A stretch of 64,000 nt of DNA from Microbispora bryophytorum (GTDB taxonomy: Bacteria; Actinomycetota; Actinomycetes; Streptosporangiales; Streptosporangiaceae), in the NCBI RefSeq assembly GCF_006874465.1, contig NZ_VIRL01000001.1, forward strand, positions 558,001 through 622,000, written 5' to 3'. Shown one piece after another: positions 1 to 7,239 of the stretch. A model generated the notes under the pieces. The model was not told where the DNA came from, ran no database searches, and saw only the letters and a program-made list of their open reading frames with translations. The translations under genes were made by a program, and so were the position numbers. Position 1 is the stretch's first letter. Each line of letters begins with the position of its first letter.

Positions 1-1254
1 GGCAACGTACTGCGTGGAACCGCCTTCATCCAGGGCGCGAAGAACGCCGTACTGCCCATGATCGGGGCGGCGCTGCTCGCGGCCGAGGGCCGCACGGTGC
101 TCCGCAACGTGCCCGTCATCGAGGACGTGCGCCGGGCGGTCGAGCTCGCCCAGGCCGTGGGCGCGAAGGTGGAGTTCCACGAGAGCGAGCGGACGCTCGT
201 CATCGACGCCTCCCGCCTGACCAGCCCGGTCCTGCCCGCGGAGATCGCCCGCCGGTTCCGGGGATCGGTGCTGTTCGTCCCCGCGCTGCTCCACCGCCTC
301 GGTGAGGCGATCATCGAGGGCATCGGCGGATGCAACCTCGGCAGCCGCAACCTCGACTTCCACTACCTGGGCTACAAGCGCCTCGGCGCGATGGTGGACG
401 AGGGCGAGTCCGTCATCCACATCAAGGCGGGCGGCCTGATCGGCGCCCCGCTCTACCTCGACACCCCGTCGCACACCGGCACCGAGAACCTGATCATGGC
501 CGCCGCGCTGGCGCGGGGCACCACCATCATCGAGAACGCGGCCCTCGAACCCGAGGTGCTCGACGTCATCACGATGCTGACCCGGATGGGCGCGCGCATC
601 CGCGGCGGCGGCACGGGCTTCATCACCGTCGAAGGCGTGGACGAGCTGACCGCGGTGGAGCACACGGTCATGCCCGACCGGCTCGACGCCGGCGTGTTCG
701 CGATGGCCTCGGCTATCACCGGAGGCGAGGTCAGCCTGGTCGGCGCCTCCCTCGAACACCTCGGCGTGGTCCGGTGGAAGCTGGAGCAGATGGGCGTCGA
801 GTTCGAGAACCACGGCGCGGTGCTCCAGGTCCGCCGCAACCGCCCGCTGCGCCCGATCAACGTCATCACCGACACCTATCCCGGCTTCGCGACCGACCTG
901 CAGTCGCCGCTCATGACCGTGGCCTGCCTCGCGGAGGGCTCCAGCTACATCCACGAGCGCATCTTCGACGGCCGCTTCGCGCTCGCGGGCGAGCTGAACA
1001 AGATGGGGGCGAACGTCGAGGTCGAGGACAGCCGGGCGGTCGTGCACGGCCCGACGCCGTTGCGCGGCGCCGAGGTGACGGCGCACGATCTGCGGTCGGG
1101 AATCGCGCTCGTGCTCGCCGGTCTCGCGGCGGAGGGCGAGACCACGATCGGGTCCGGATATCTCATCGACCGCGGTCACGCCGCGCTCGCGCAGCGTATG
1201 CAGTCACTCGGCGCAGATGTGGTGCGTGAAATTTCCACTTCGGACGAGGTCTGA
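1..1254 (+). CDS. murA: UDP-N-acetylglucosamine 1-carboxyvinyltransferase (MurA family), 5' end outside window
   Basis: EPT/RTPC-fold enolpyruvyl transferase that moves enolpyruvate from PEP to UDP-GlcNAc, the first committed cytoplasmic step of peptidoglycan synthesis. The frame is open from base 1, so the true start lies outside; the ATG at 58 is internal because the family's N-terminal Lys-Asn pair (codons 40-45, GAKNAVLP context) lies upstream of it. The PEP-binding loop Cys is present (codon 331-333, GGCNLGSR). The C-terminal lobe carries the usual YPGFATDLQ and DLRSGIALVLAGLAAEG blocks. About 417 residues are visible, close to full family length. Some actinomycetes carry a second MurA-like paralogue, so the primary or accessory role is not settled. 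Confidence 0.9.
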   Translation, partial: GNVLRGTAFIQGAKNAVLPMIGAALLAAEGRTVLRNVPVIEDVRRAVELAQAVGAKVEFHESERTLVIDASRLTSPVLPAEIARRFRGSVLFVPALLHRLGEAIIEGIGGCNLGSRNLDFHYLGYKRLGAMVDEGESVIHIKAGGLIGAPLYLDTPSHTGTENLIMAAALARGTTIIENAALEPEVLDVITMLTRMGARIRGGGTGFITVEGVDELTAVEHTVMPDRLDAGVFAMASAITGGEVSLVGASLEHLGVVRWKLEQMGVEFENHGAVLQVRRNRPLRPINVITDTYPGFATDLQSPLMTVACLAEGSSYIHERIFDGRFALAGELNKMGANVEVEDSRAVVHGPTPLRGAEVTAHDLRSGIALVLAGLAAEGETTIGSGYLIDRGHAALAQRMQSLGADVVREISTSDEV

Positions 1255-1415
1255 GTCCGGAAACCTTTACTAATGCCCTGACCAGCGGGGACCTTCCGAT
1301 TTACGGAACAGCCGGGACCACCCAGAATGGTATTCCGGCGAATCTGGGCGTGACATTACGGCCTTAACCAGCGATCGTTCCAAAGAGAAGCCACAACAAA
1401 CGAGGGCGACGTGGG

Positions 1416-2762
1416 ATGGGACGAACATTGGTCGAGCGCACGGAAGACACTCCGCGCGGGTCACGTCTGGGCACGGTGACACCCGACCTCACCATTGGTG
1501 TGGTGGGGTCGCACGATCTGGTCGAACGGGTGATGCTCATGGGGCACTCGGCTGCCCCGGTGCCCTGCCGGCTGGTCGCGGCCGCGTACCGAGATGAACA
1601 GGAGGCGGCTGACAAGGTGACCCGGCTCGGTCCGGGTGTGGACGCGTGCCTGTTCGCGAGTCCGGTGCCTTTCGAACTCGCCCGCCGGGCCGGCGTGCTG
1701 ACGATGCCCGCCACGCACGTGCAGCTCGGCGGGGCCGCGCTCGTGGCGGCCATCGCGCGAGCCTCGCTGGACGAGCGGATCGATCCGCGCCGGGTCAGCC
1801 TCGACGTGCTCGGGCGGCCGGACATCGACGAGGCGTACATGGACCTCAATCTCTCCTCGGGTGAGGTCCACAGCCGTGACGAGCCGGGCCCGGTCGGCAC
1901 GATCACGGCCTTTCACGAGCGGCTGTTCCGCCAAGGGGCCACGACGGGCGCTCTCACGTGCGTCCAGGGTGTGTCCGACCGGCTGACCGCAGCCGGGGTG
2001 CCGGTGGTGCCGATCCGGCCGACCTCCGCGGCCGTCCGTACGGCACTGCACACGGCGTCGCTGCTCGGCGCCCGTCACCGGCTGGAGGAGTCGCAGCTCA
2101 CGGTCGTGCTGGTCGAGGTGCCGACGCTGCGCGAGCCGGTGCGGCGGGCAGCGCCGCGCTACTGGCGCGACGAGCTGCGGCTGTCACTGCACCGCCTGCT
2201 GGTGCAGGAGGCCAACCGGATCAACGCGAGCGTGTGGCCGATCGACGACCACAGCTATCTCGTGGTGGCGACGAAGGGCTCGATCGCGACGGCCACGGAC
2301 GGGTTCCGCGTGCTGCCGTTCGCCGCGCGGATCCGCGAGGAGCTGGGTCTGGCCGTCGAGGTGGGTGTGGGGATGGGCCGCACCACGCACGAGGCCGAGA
2401 CGCACGCGAGGGGCGCGCTCGCCCGCACCCAGGGCGGCAAGCAGCCGCAGGGCTTCGCGGTCGACCGGGAGGGGCGCGCGCTGGTGCCACCGCCCCGGAT
2501 GCCGCCCCAGCCGGGCGGACCGGTCAAGCCCAAGGGGGTCGAGGTGCTGGCGCGCCTGGCCGCCAAGCTGGAGGGCGGGGACACGGTCGTGGACGCGGAG
2601 GGCGCCGGGCGCATGCTCGGGGTGACCCCGCGGACGGCCAGGCGGTTGCTGCGCACGCTGGTTGACGAGGGACTCGCGTGGCCGCTTCCGCCCAACCGCA
2701 CTCCTCAGCCGGGCCGGCCGCGGCAGCTCTACCGTCTGATCGTGGAGAAGCTGAACCGGTAA
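1416..2762 (+). CDS. Putative transcriptional regulator: receptor-like N-terminus, degenerate cyclase-like middle, C-terminal winged helix
   Basis: A 448-residue soluble protein. Residues about 24-190 alternate beta and alpha segments like a PrpR_N or receptor-type sensor domain (starting DLTIGVVGSHDLVERV). Residues about 215-345 resemble a degenerate GGDEF or GTP-cyclohydrolase-III-like fold, ending in GVGMGRTTHEAETHARGAL, the type of motif seen in regulators with inactive cyclase domains. After a Pro/Gly linker, residues about 372-448 look like a winged helix (GRMLGVTPRTARRLLRTLVDEGL). The start is uncertain; only a weak purine-rich site precedes 1416. It lies 161 bases after murA and 36 before an exporter gene, so it may control either. 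Domain names are pattern-based inference; the regulator role is fairly likely. Confidence 0.55.
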   Translation: MGRTLVERTEDTPRGSRLGTVTPDLTIGVVGSHDLVERVMLMGHSAAPVPCRLVAAAYRDEQEAADKVTRLGPGVDACLFASPVPFELARRAGVLTMPATHVQLGGAALVAAIARASLDERIDPRRVSLDVLGRPDIDEAYMDLNLSSGEVHSRDEPGPVGTITAFHERLFRQGATTGALTCVQGVSDRLTAAGVPVVPIRPTSAAVRTALHTASLLGARHRLEESQLTVVLVEVPTLREPVRRAAPRYWRDELRLSLHRLLVQEANRINASVWPIDDHSYLVVATKGSIATATDGFRVLPFAARIREELGLAVEVGVGMGRTTHEAETHARGALARTQGGKQPQGFAVDREGRALVPPPRMPPQPGGPVKPKGVEVLARLAAKLEGGDTVVDAEGAGRMLGVTPRTARRLLRTLVDEGLAWPLPPNRTPQPGRPRQLYRLIVEKLNR

Positions 2763-2798
2763 TCACCGTACAGAAGCGACGGTCTATTGTCATGACCC

Positions 2799-3761
2799 AT
2801 GGAACGAAACGGTCATGACACTCGGGTATGGCTGGCCTTGGCGGCCGTGTACGTGGTGTGGGGCTCGACGTACCTCGGCATCGCGATCGCCATCCAGACC
2901 CTTCCGCCCATGACGAGTGGTGGACTCCGTTTCGTCGCGGCGGCGCTGGTTCTCGGCACGGTCCTGCTCGTCAGGGCCGTGCCCTTCCGCATGCGGTGGA
3001 GAGAGTTCGGGAGCGCCGCGCTGGTGGGGCTCCTGCTCCTCGCCGGAGGCAACGGCATGGTCGCCGTGGCCGAGCAGCACATCTCCAGCGGCCTGGCCGC
3101 GCTGCTCGTCGCCTCGACCCCGCTGTGGCTGATCGTGCTCAGAACGGCCTTCCGGGACCGGCCGCACCTGCTGACGCTGGCCGGCGTGCTGGTGGGCTTC
3201 GCCGGAGTCGCCTTCCTCTCGCTCCGGGGCGGCGGCGCGTCCGGCAGCGGAGCGGGCATCACCGTGGTGCTGCTGGGCTCGCTGTCGTGGTCGGTGGGAT
3301 CGTTCCTCTCCCCGCGCATCCCGATGCCGGCCAACCCCTTCGTGGCCAGCACGGTCGAGATGGCGGTGGGCGGCGTCGCCCTGCTGGTCATGGGGCTCGT
3401 GCAGGGCGAGCGGCTGCACGTCGGCGCGGTGAGCTGGCAGTCGTGGACGGCCCTGGCCTACCTGGTGCTGGTGGGCTCACTGGTGGGCTTCACGTCGTAC
3501 ATCTGGCTGCTCGGCCATGCCCCGATCTCGCTCGTGTCCACCTACGCGTACGTGAACCCGGTGGTGGCGGTGCTCCTCGGGATGGCGGTTCTGTCGGAGC
3601 CGGTCACCGCGGCCATGCTGGTGGCGGGAGCCCTGATCGTGGTGGGGGTCGCGCTGGTGGTGTCCACCGAACGCCGCGGCCGGACCGCGCCGCCGCCGGA
3701 GGAGGAGACCGCCGCGGTCCCAGGGCGCGTCACGGCGTCCCGGCCGACCACCGAACCGTGA
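2799..3761 (+). CDS. EamA/DMT-superfamily exporter (YedA/RhtA-like)
   Basis: A 320-residue inner-membrane protein with about ten hydrophobic helices in two EamA repeats (residues about 10-150 and 160-295). The start MERNGHDTRVWLALAAVYVVWGSTYLGI is typical of YedA-like permeases, with the WGSTYL motif in helix 1. The second repeat has a PTYAY-type signature (SLVSTYAYVNPVVAVLLGM). Family members export amino acids, metabolites or drugs; the substrate cannot be read here. The C-terminus is a polar Pro/Glu-rich tail. The ATG follows the upstream regulator by 36 bases, so co-transcription is possible. Confidence 0.85.
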   Translation: MERNGHDTRVWLALAAVYVVWGSTYLGIAIAIQTLPPMTSGGLRFVAAALVLGTVLLVRAVPFRMRWREFGSAALVGLLLLAGGNGMVAVAEQHISSGLAALLVASTPLWLIVLRTAFRDRPHLLTLAGVLVGFAGVAFLSLRGGGASGSGAGITVVLLGSLSWSVGSFLSPRIPMPANPFVASTVEMAVGGVALLVMGLVQGERLHVGAVSWQSWTALAYLVLVGSLVGFTSYIWLLGHAPISLVSTYAYVNPVVAVLLGMAVLSEPVTAAMLVAGALIVVGVALVVSTERRGRTAPPPEEETAAVPGRVTASRPTTEP

Positions 3762-3792
3762 AAAAGGCGACGACGTCTTGCGGGGACGCGGG

Positions 3793-3820
3793 GCGGGCGA
3801 CTCCGCCGGCGGCCGCCCGC
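3793..3820 (+). terminator. Hairpin after the EamA exporter
   Basis: GCGGGCG (3793-3799) pairs with CGCCCGC (3814-3820) around a 14-base loop, 31 bases after the exporter stop. There is no U-tract, as is common in high-G+C actinobacteria. Confidence 0.4.
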
Positions 3821-3901
3821 GGAAATCACAGAGATCCACTACCGTCACGACCACACCGAGATCACGAAAGAATCCGGATGGGTTTCGCCGGCACTACCTA
3901 A

Positions 3902-4054
3902 GGCGTCGTCCTTGGCGAGTCGGCGGTAGCAAATGAGGGCGGCGGCATTGGAGGGGAAGGAACCGCAGTGGTTGGCCCAGCACTCATCGCGGCGGTGTCG
4001 GCGGCGGTAGCTGACCAGCGAGGAGACGGGCCGCTCGACGGCGGTGGCGTCCCA
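3902..4054 (-). pseudogene. Fragment resembling an IS5-family transposase C-terminus
   Basis: A 51-codon minus-strand stretch reads VERPVSSLVSYRRRHRRDE and ends AALICYRRLAKDD. This resembles the C-terminal VER...WL...RRL...ALICxRRL block of IS5-type transposases. It has no start and no catalytic core. It lies between the IS630 stop and that element's apparent end, suggesting insertion-sequence debris nested or joined here. Confidence 0.35.
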
Positions 4055-4068
4055 TCCGTCGCCGCTCT

Positions 4069-4717
4069 TTAATTCATGATGTCGACTCCCATCCTCATGG
4101 CCAGGCCGGTCGGGGGGAGGCATCCGTCGATGAGGTGAGGCCTGTACTGGATCTTCTTCAGGGCGCGTTTGATGACGCGGACGAGCTGGGGCAGGTCGGC
4201 GGCGGCGAGGTTGGCAAGGGCGCCGCGTTTGAGCAGGGACCAGATGCCCTCGGTGGCGTTGAGGTCGGGAGCGGAGGCGGGGAGCTGGACGACGGTGAGC
4301 CAGTCGGCGTGCTCGGCGGCGAAGGTCTTTATGCCAGCACCAGGTGCAGGTTGAGGTTGTCCCAGACCAGCACGATCGGTGCTCCAAGCTGGGCGTGGGC
4401 AGACAAGACCAATCCCGGTAGTCGATCCAGCCGAAGGTCCAGGCGCCATTGGCCGCCGCGGATCTTCCACCAGCGACCAGACCTCCTTCTTCCCCACCTC
4501 GATCGCGGCCTCGTCGCGCTCGATCGCCCGCCGGGCGGGGCGCCGGCACAACCAGCCGTTACGCCGCAGCAGGTACCACACCTCCTGCACGGTGTAGCCG
4601 AGGTGGAACATCCTGCCGATCAGCATTTTGCGCGAACATCTCGGCTGCTTGCAGCCTTATCTCCTCGCGGCGGTGCTGCTCCTGGGGGGTGAAGCCGCCG
4701 CCTTGGGCATACCGCAC
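4069..4717 (-). pseudogene. IS630-family transposase pseudogene (copy A)
   Basis: Reading from a GTG at 4717, the N-terminus RYAQGGGFTPQEQ is followed by AAEMFAQNADR. It then jumps directly to LIGRMFHLGYTVQEVWYLLRRNGW, deleting the winged-helix block that copy B retains (ARTLRVTERSVERWRRAW). The central part is deleted and frameshifted, leaving pieces such as VLVWDN in another frame. The end is intact: PDLNATEGIWSLLKRG contains the third catalytic acidic residue of the DDE triad, and the frame stops at 4069. It is a remnant. Confidence 0.7.
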
Positions 4718-4777
4718 ACCCTGGTCATACAGACAGATCAGCCCTCGTCAGCTACCCGACCAGACGCATTTAAGTTC

Positions 4778-4801
4778 GGTAGATCATGCTGCGCATCTAC
4801 C
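4778..4801 (-). terminator. Small hairpin at the end of the ATP-grasp operon
   Basis: GGTAGAT (4778-4784) and ATCTACC (4795-4801) form a 7-base stem with a 10-base loop. It overlaps the ligase stop codon (4797-4799) and the tip of IS630 copy A. It may end the operon transcript, or be a by-product of the element end. Confidence 0.3.
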
Positions 4802-5708
4802 GGTGGACGCTGAGCAGGCTCAGCAAAGCTTTGAATATCCGATTGTCGACTCTGCGGTCGTAACTTTCGTAACCAGGCATCGGGTTCGCTTCCAGGATGG
4901 TCCAGCCCTTCTGGCTCACCCGGAAGTCGAAACCGATGAAGTCGAGCCCCGACCATGCTTGGTATGCATTGCACGATGACAACACGTCGTCCGGTACCGG
5001 TACAACCGCGTAGCGCTTCGGCGAAGGATCGAATCGGTAATCGACCACGAGGGAGTCCTCCGATCGTTCGGAGGTCACGCTAAGAGCGATGGCTTCACCG
5101 CGCACTAGGTGCAATCGAACATCCACACCAGGCACATACGCTTGAAACAAGACAGGGCTGTTGCGCAGTAATTCCGATCTCGCCGCTTCCGTGTTGGTGA
5201 ACAGGGAGACGACGGTCTTCTCCGAGCTCGCGCCTTTGTAGAGTACGCGACCGTTCTGTTCGAGGAAGTCGCTGAGCAGCTCCCAAGAGTTCGTCAGCAG
5301 GGATCGGGGGGTCGTGAAACGGAATTTCTCGAGCACCCATAGATGGTAGAGTTTGGAGCCGTTGCTGGGCTCTAAGCGCGGGCGATTCACTACAGCGACC
5401 TCGCACGCGTCAAGCATTTCGACCAATGCCCGTAGCCGCACACGGGCCGCGCCTCTTGTTTCCGCGGCCAATAGCTCAGTGGTGTCGATCAGGCGGGAAT
5501 ATATGCCGCTAACTCGTGATCTCGAGAGTTCCAGAACGGTGTCGCCGTACCACAGTCTTCCTTCACGACTTTCGCCGTCCCAGATCCAACCTCCTTCGTC
5601 GAGAAAGCGCTGTACATCGAAAAATAGAAACGGAACATCGTGGTATCTCGCCATTGCCGCAGTATGAACAATGGTCTTATCGTGCGTGGCACCCAATAAG
5701 ACGATCAA
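4797..5708 (-). CDS. ATP-grasp ligase (RimK/MvdD-like), candidate peptide-modifying enzyme
   Basis: A 303-residue protein. Residues 1-110 form a pre-ATP-grasp-like domain (MIVLLGATHDKTIVHTA, then VVNRPRLEPSNGSK at 106-119). The ATP-grasp core follows: YKGASSEKTVV with K157/K158-type ATP-binding lysine near residue 158, FQAYVPGVDVRLH at 188-200, and the metal site D261 (GFDF), E273 and N275 (LEANPMPG). The intact acidic/Asn set suggests an active ligase joining a carboxylate to an amine or hydroxyl. The TTG start overlaps the upstream stop (TTGA at 5705-5708), so translation is probably coupled. As last gene of a four-gene operon next to a short repeat-bearing peptide, it is best read as a RiPP-type maturase. 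Substrate assignment is inference. Confidence 0.75.
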   Translation of the reverse strand: MIVLLGATHDKTIVHTAAMARYHDVPFLFFDVQRFLDEGGWIWDGESREGRLWYGDTVLELSRSRVSGIYSRLIDTTELLAAETRGAARVRLRALVEMLDACEVAVVNRPRLEPSNGSKLYHLWVLEKFRFTTPRSLLTNSWELLSDFLEQNGRVLYKGASSEKTVVSLFTNTEAARSELLRNSPVLFQAYVPGVDVRLHLVRGEAIALSVTSERSEDSLVVDYRFDPSPKRYAVVPVPDDVLSSCNAYQAWSGLDFIGFDFRVSQKGWTILEANPMPGYESYDRRVDNRIFKALLSLLSVHR

Positions 5709-6562
5709 GAGTCCTTACCGCTCCCACAGCAGACGTCGACCAATGCGTCGTGTACTTCATCGGACCACTGCCGGTACCAGGCGAGCGGCGGGTCCGTCCT
5801 GACCGCGGAGACCAGAGGATGACCTCGACGGCCGACCACCGCAACCGTATAGAAAGACAGGCCTTCTCTCGCGGCCCGGTTCCTGAAGCGAGCCAACCAG
5901 GTCGCGTACCTCTCCGACGAGCGATCGAGGCCGCTGGCCGACCTCAAAGGAAACAAGTGCTCGCCCACTATCAGATACAAATCATAGGACGCGGTGTCGC
6001 ACACCTGTGCCCGCAGGAACGGAGGCATTTCCCGCTCCGTCGGTAGCGTGTCACCACACCAGGTGTCCAAGGAAATCGGGTCCTGCCAATGAATCTCGCC
6101 GGCAGACTTCTCCCGCGTGAGATTCACCAACTCATGGAATTCGGTAGTGCGGGAACCCGTGTAGATGCCGACGAACGAATCCCTGATCAGCGATCGTAGG
6201 CCTTGGCCGTAGTCCCAGGCCCATCGACCTGGACGGTTCACCGTGTGAGACGCCATGCCTGCCAAGGACCACAGGGCTGCGAAGTACTCCTGTGACGCGA
6301 ATCGCTCTTCTTCGACCTCGGTGATCGGTCGAAGGGCTCCGGCGTGCCTGACCCAAACACAGGTGTCGGTGGACGAGAATCGCTGATCACCCACGAAGCA
6401 GAGCCATCGGGGATGCCTGCCGTGCTCATACGAAAGAGTGAATGACATATCTCGGAGGTCGCTCACGAGCACGCAAGACACATTCTTCTCCGCACAATGA
6501 TCAATGAATGACTGGGCGCCGTCATCATGCGAAGGAGCAAAGACGATTATCGAGCGCATCAC
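5705..6562 (-). CDS. Pre-ATP-grasp-like partner protein without a visible catalytic metal site
   Basis: A 285-residue protein I do not recognise as a named family. Its first half matches the layout of pre-ATP-grasp domains of MvdC/MvdD-type maturases: a Rossmann-like start (SIIVFAPSHDDG at 4-15), VWVRHAG (W70, R72), FASQE (88-92) and VNRPGRWAWDYG (N109, P111). The second half lacks a recognisable D...ExN metal motif, so it may be a degenerate ATP-grasp that scaffolds or recognises substrate for the neighbouring active ligase. GTG start, overlapping the upstream stop (GTGA at 6559-6562); its own stop overlaps the ligase start. It ends in a Cys-Cys pair (VDVCCGSGKDS). Confidence 0.6.
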   Translation of the reverse strand: MMRSIIVFAPSHDDGAQSFIDHCAEKNVSCVLVSDLRDMSFTLSYEHGRHPRWLCFVGDQRFSSTDTCVWVRHAGALRPITEVEEERFASQEYFAALWSLAGMASHTVNRPGRWAWDYGQGLRSLIRDSFVGIYTGSRTTEFHELVNLTREKSAGEIHWQDPISLDTWCGDTLPTEREMPPFLRAQVCDTASYDLYLIVGEHLFPLRSASGLDRSSERYATWLARFRNRAAREGLSFYTVAVVGRRGHPLVSAVRTDPPLAWYRQWSDEVHDALVDVCCGSGKDS

Positions 6563-6867
6563 ATCATTGGGCGCAGGAATTGCTCCACGGCGCTTATCTC
6601 ACCCGGAAGCACGAGTGGATCGATCGAACTGAGGAGTTCCGGGTCGCTGGACTCCTTGCCCTCGCTGTCCTTCTCGCTCGATTCCTTACCCGTCTCGTTT
6701 CCGTCGGAGCCGCCTTCTTTGCCATCGCTATGACAGCCGTCCGAGGCGAGAGATAGGGCGTTGGCGATGGCGTCATCGATCGTGAGCGCCGCCAACTGGA
6801 AGTCGCGAAGGACGTCCGGACGGGCGCTCTCCAGAATGAAGAACCTCTCTTCCGCCACACGAATCAC
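6559..6867 (-). CDS. Small protein with Gly-Lys-Glu-Ser repeats: candidate modified-peptide precursor
   Basis: A 102-residue protein with a helical leader-like N-terminus (1-42, including LRDFQLAALTIDDAIANAL). Residues 43-77 are low-complexity: G49-K50-E51, G60-K61-E62 and G70-K71-E72 recur about every 10 residues with Ser/Thr and Asp/Glu between. The segment is rich in just the side chains that ATP-grasp maturases crosslink (Ser/Thr or Lys with Asp/Glu). A hydrophobic follower (78-102) ends RPMM. GTG start within a GTGA overlap with the upstream gene, and GTGA overlap downstream, so it is co-translated with the ATP-grasp pair. Precursor status is inferred from size, composition and position. 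It could instead be an accessory protein with a disordered linker. Confidence 0.55.
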   Translation of the reverse strand: MIRVAEERFFILESARPDVLRDFQLAALTIDDAIANALSLASDGCHSDGKEGGSDGNETGKESSEKDSEGKESSDPELLSSIDPLVLPGEISAVEQFLRPMM

Positions 6868-7163
6868 CCCTTTGCCTTGTGCTCGGCCAGCAGGTCCCCG
6901 ATGTGGACGCCATTTATGATGAGGCCGGATACGTCACTCGCCTCTATCACGACATTGTTGAAGCTGCACCTCAACATTCGACTGTCATCGAACGACACCT
7001 GCGCGAATGTGTCGCTTCGAAGGGAGGTGTCGACGAACTCGCAGTCGCTGAAACTCGACCGGACAAAGCGACTACCGTCTAGAATCGAACCAACCCACGC
7101 CCCCTGCTGTGAGTTGACGCCTTGATAAAGGACGTTTGTTCTTGGCGAGTCGGCCTCCGCCAT
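6864..7163 (-). CDS. Pentapeptide-repeat-like protein leading the ATP-grasp operon
   Basis: A 99-residue protein whose central hydrophobic position recurs every five residues for thirteen steps: L28, F33, F38, F43, L48, F53, F58, M63, F68, I73, V78, I83, I88. This predicts a short right-handed quadrilateral beta-helix. It ends GLIINGVHIGDLL, like the capping end of many pentapeptide-repeat proteins. No DNA-gyrase-inhibitor or membrane feature is visible. ATG start with AGGAGG at 7170-7175, six bases upstream. Its stop overlaps the next GTG start. A role in substrate binding, self-protection or scaffolding is open. Confidence 0.65.
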   Translation of the reverse strand: MAEADSPRTNVLYQGVNSQQGAWVGSILDGSRFVRSSFSDCEFVDTSLRSDTFAQVSFDDSRMLRCSFNNVVIEASDVSGLIINGVHIGDLLAEHKAKG

Positions 7164-7169
7164 AATCAG

Positions 7170-7224
7170 CCTCCTGACAGTTGACGCTACACAGGACGAT
7201 AGCTTGAGTGCCGAAAATCTACAA
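7170..7224 (-). promoter_or_regulatory. Candidate promoter and strong ribosome site of the ATP-grasp operon
   Basis: On the minus strand, TTGTAG (7219-7224) and TATCGT (7196-7201) are 17 bases apart and match a weak sigma-70 pattern (3 and 4 of 6). They are followed by AGGAGG (7170-7175) six bases before the ATG. The -35 lies 15 bases from the end of IS630 copy B, so the operon carries its own promoter inside the bracketed segment. Confidence 0.35.
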
Positions 7225-7239
7225 GAGGCACTTTAAGGA

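Larger units (their letters stand above)
3894..4782 (-). mobile_element. Decayed IS630-type element, copy A (internally deleted)
   Basis: The minus-strand element begins at an end reading CTACCGAACTTAAATGCG (complement of 4765-4782), shared exactly with copy B at 7240-7257. The far end starts CTACCTAAGGCGTCGTC (from 3894), an imperfect inverted counterpart. Compared with copy B, at least two internal blocks are missing: the helix-turn-helix region, and the segment between KKEVW and AFGW that holds the first catalytic Asp. It cannot be autonomous. It is oriented opposite to copy B, with its 5' end facing the ATP-grasp operon. The right boundary is approximate. Confidence 0.65.

Noticed and set aside
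4797-6867. ATP-grasp operon read as a classical microviridin cluster
   Set aside because: There is no TxRxPSDxDE-type core in the peptide, no GNAT acetyltransferase and no transporter; the ligase N-terminus also differs from MvdC/MvdD as I recall them.
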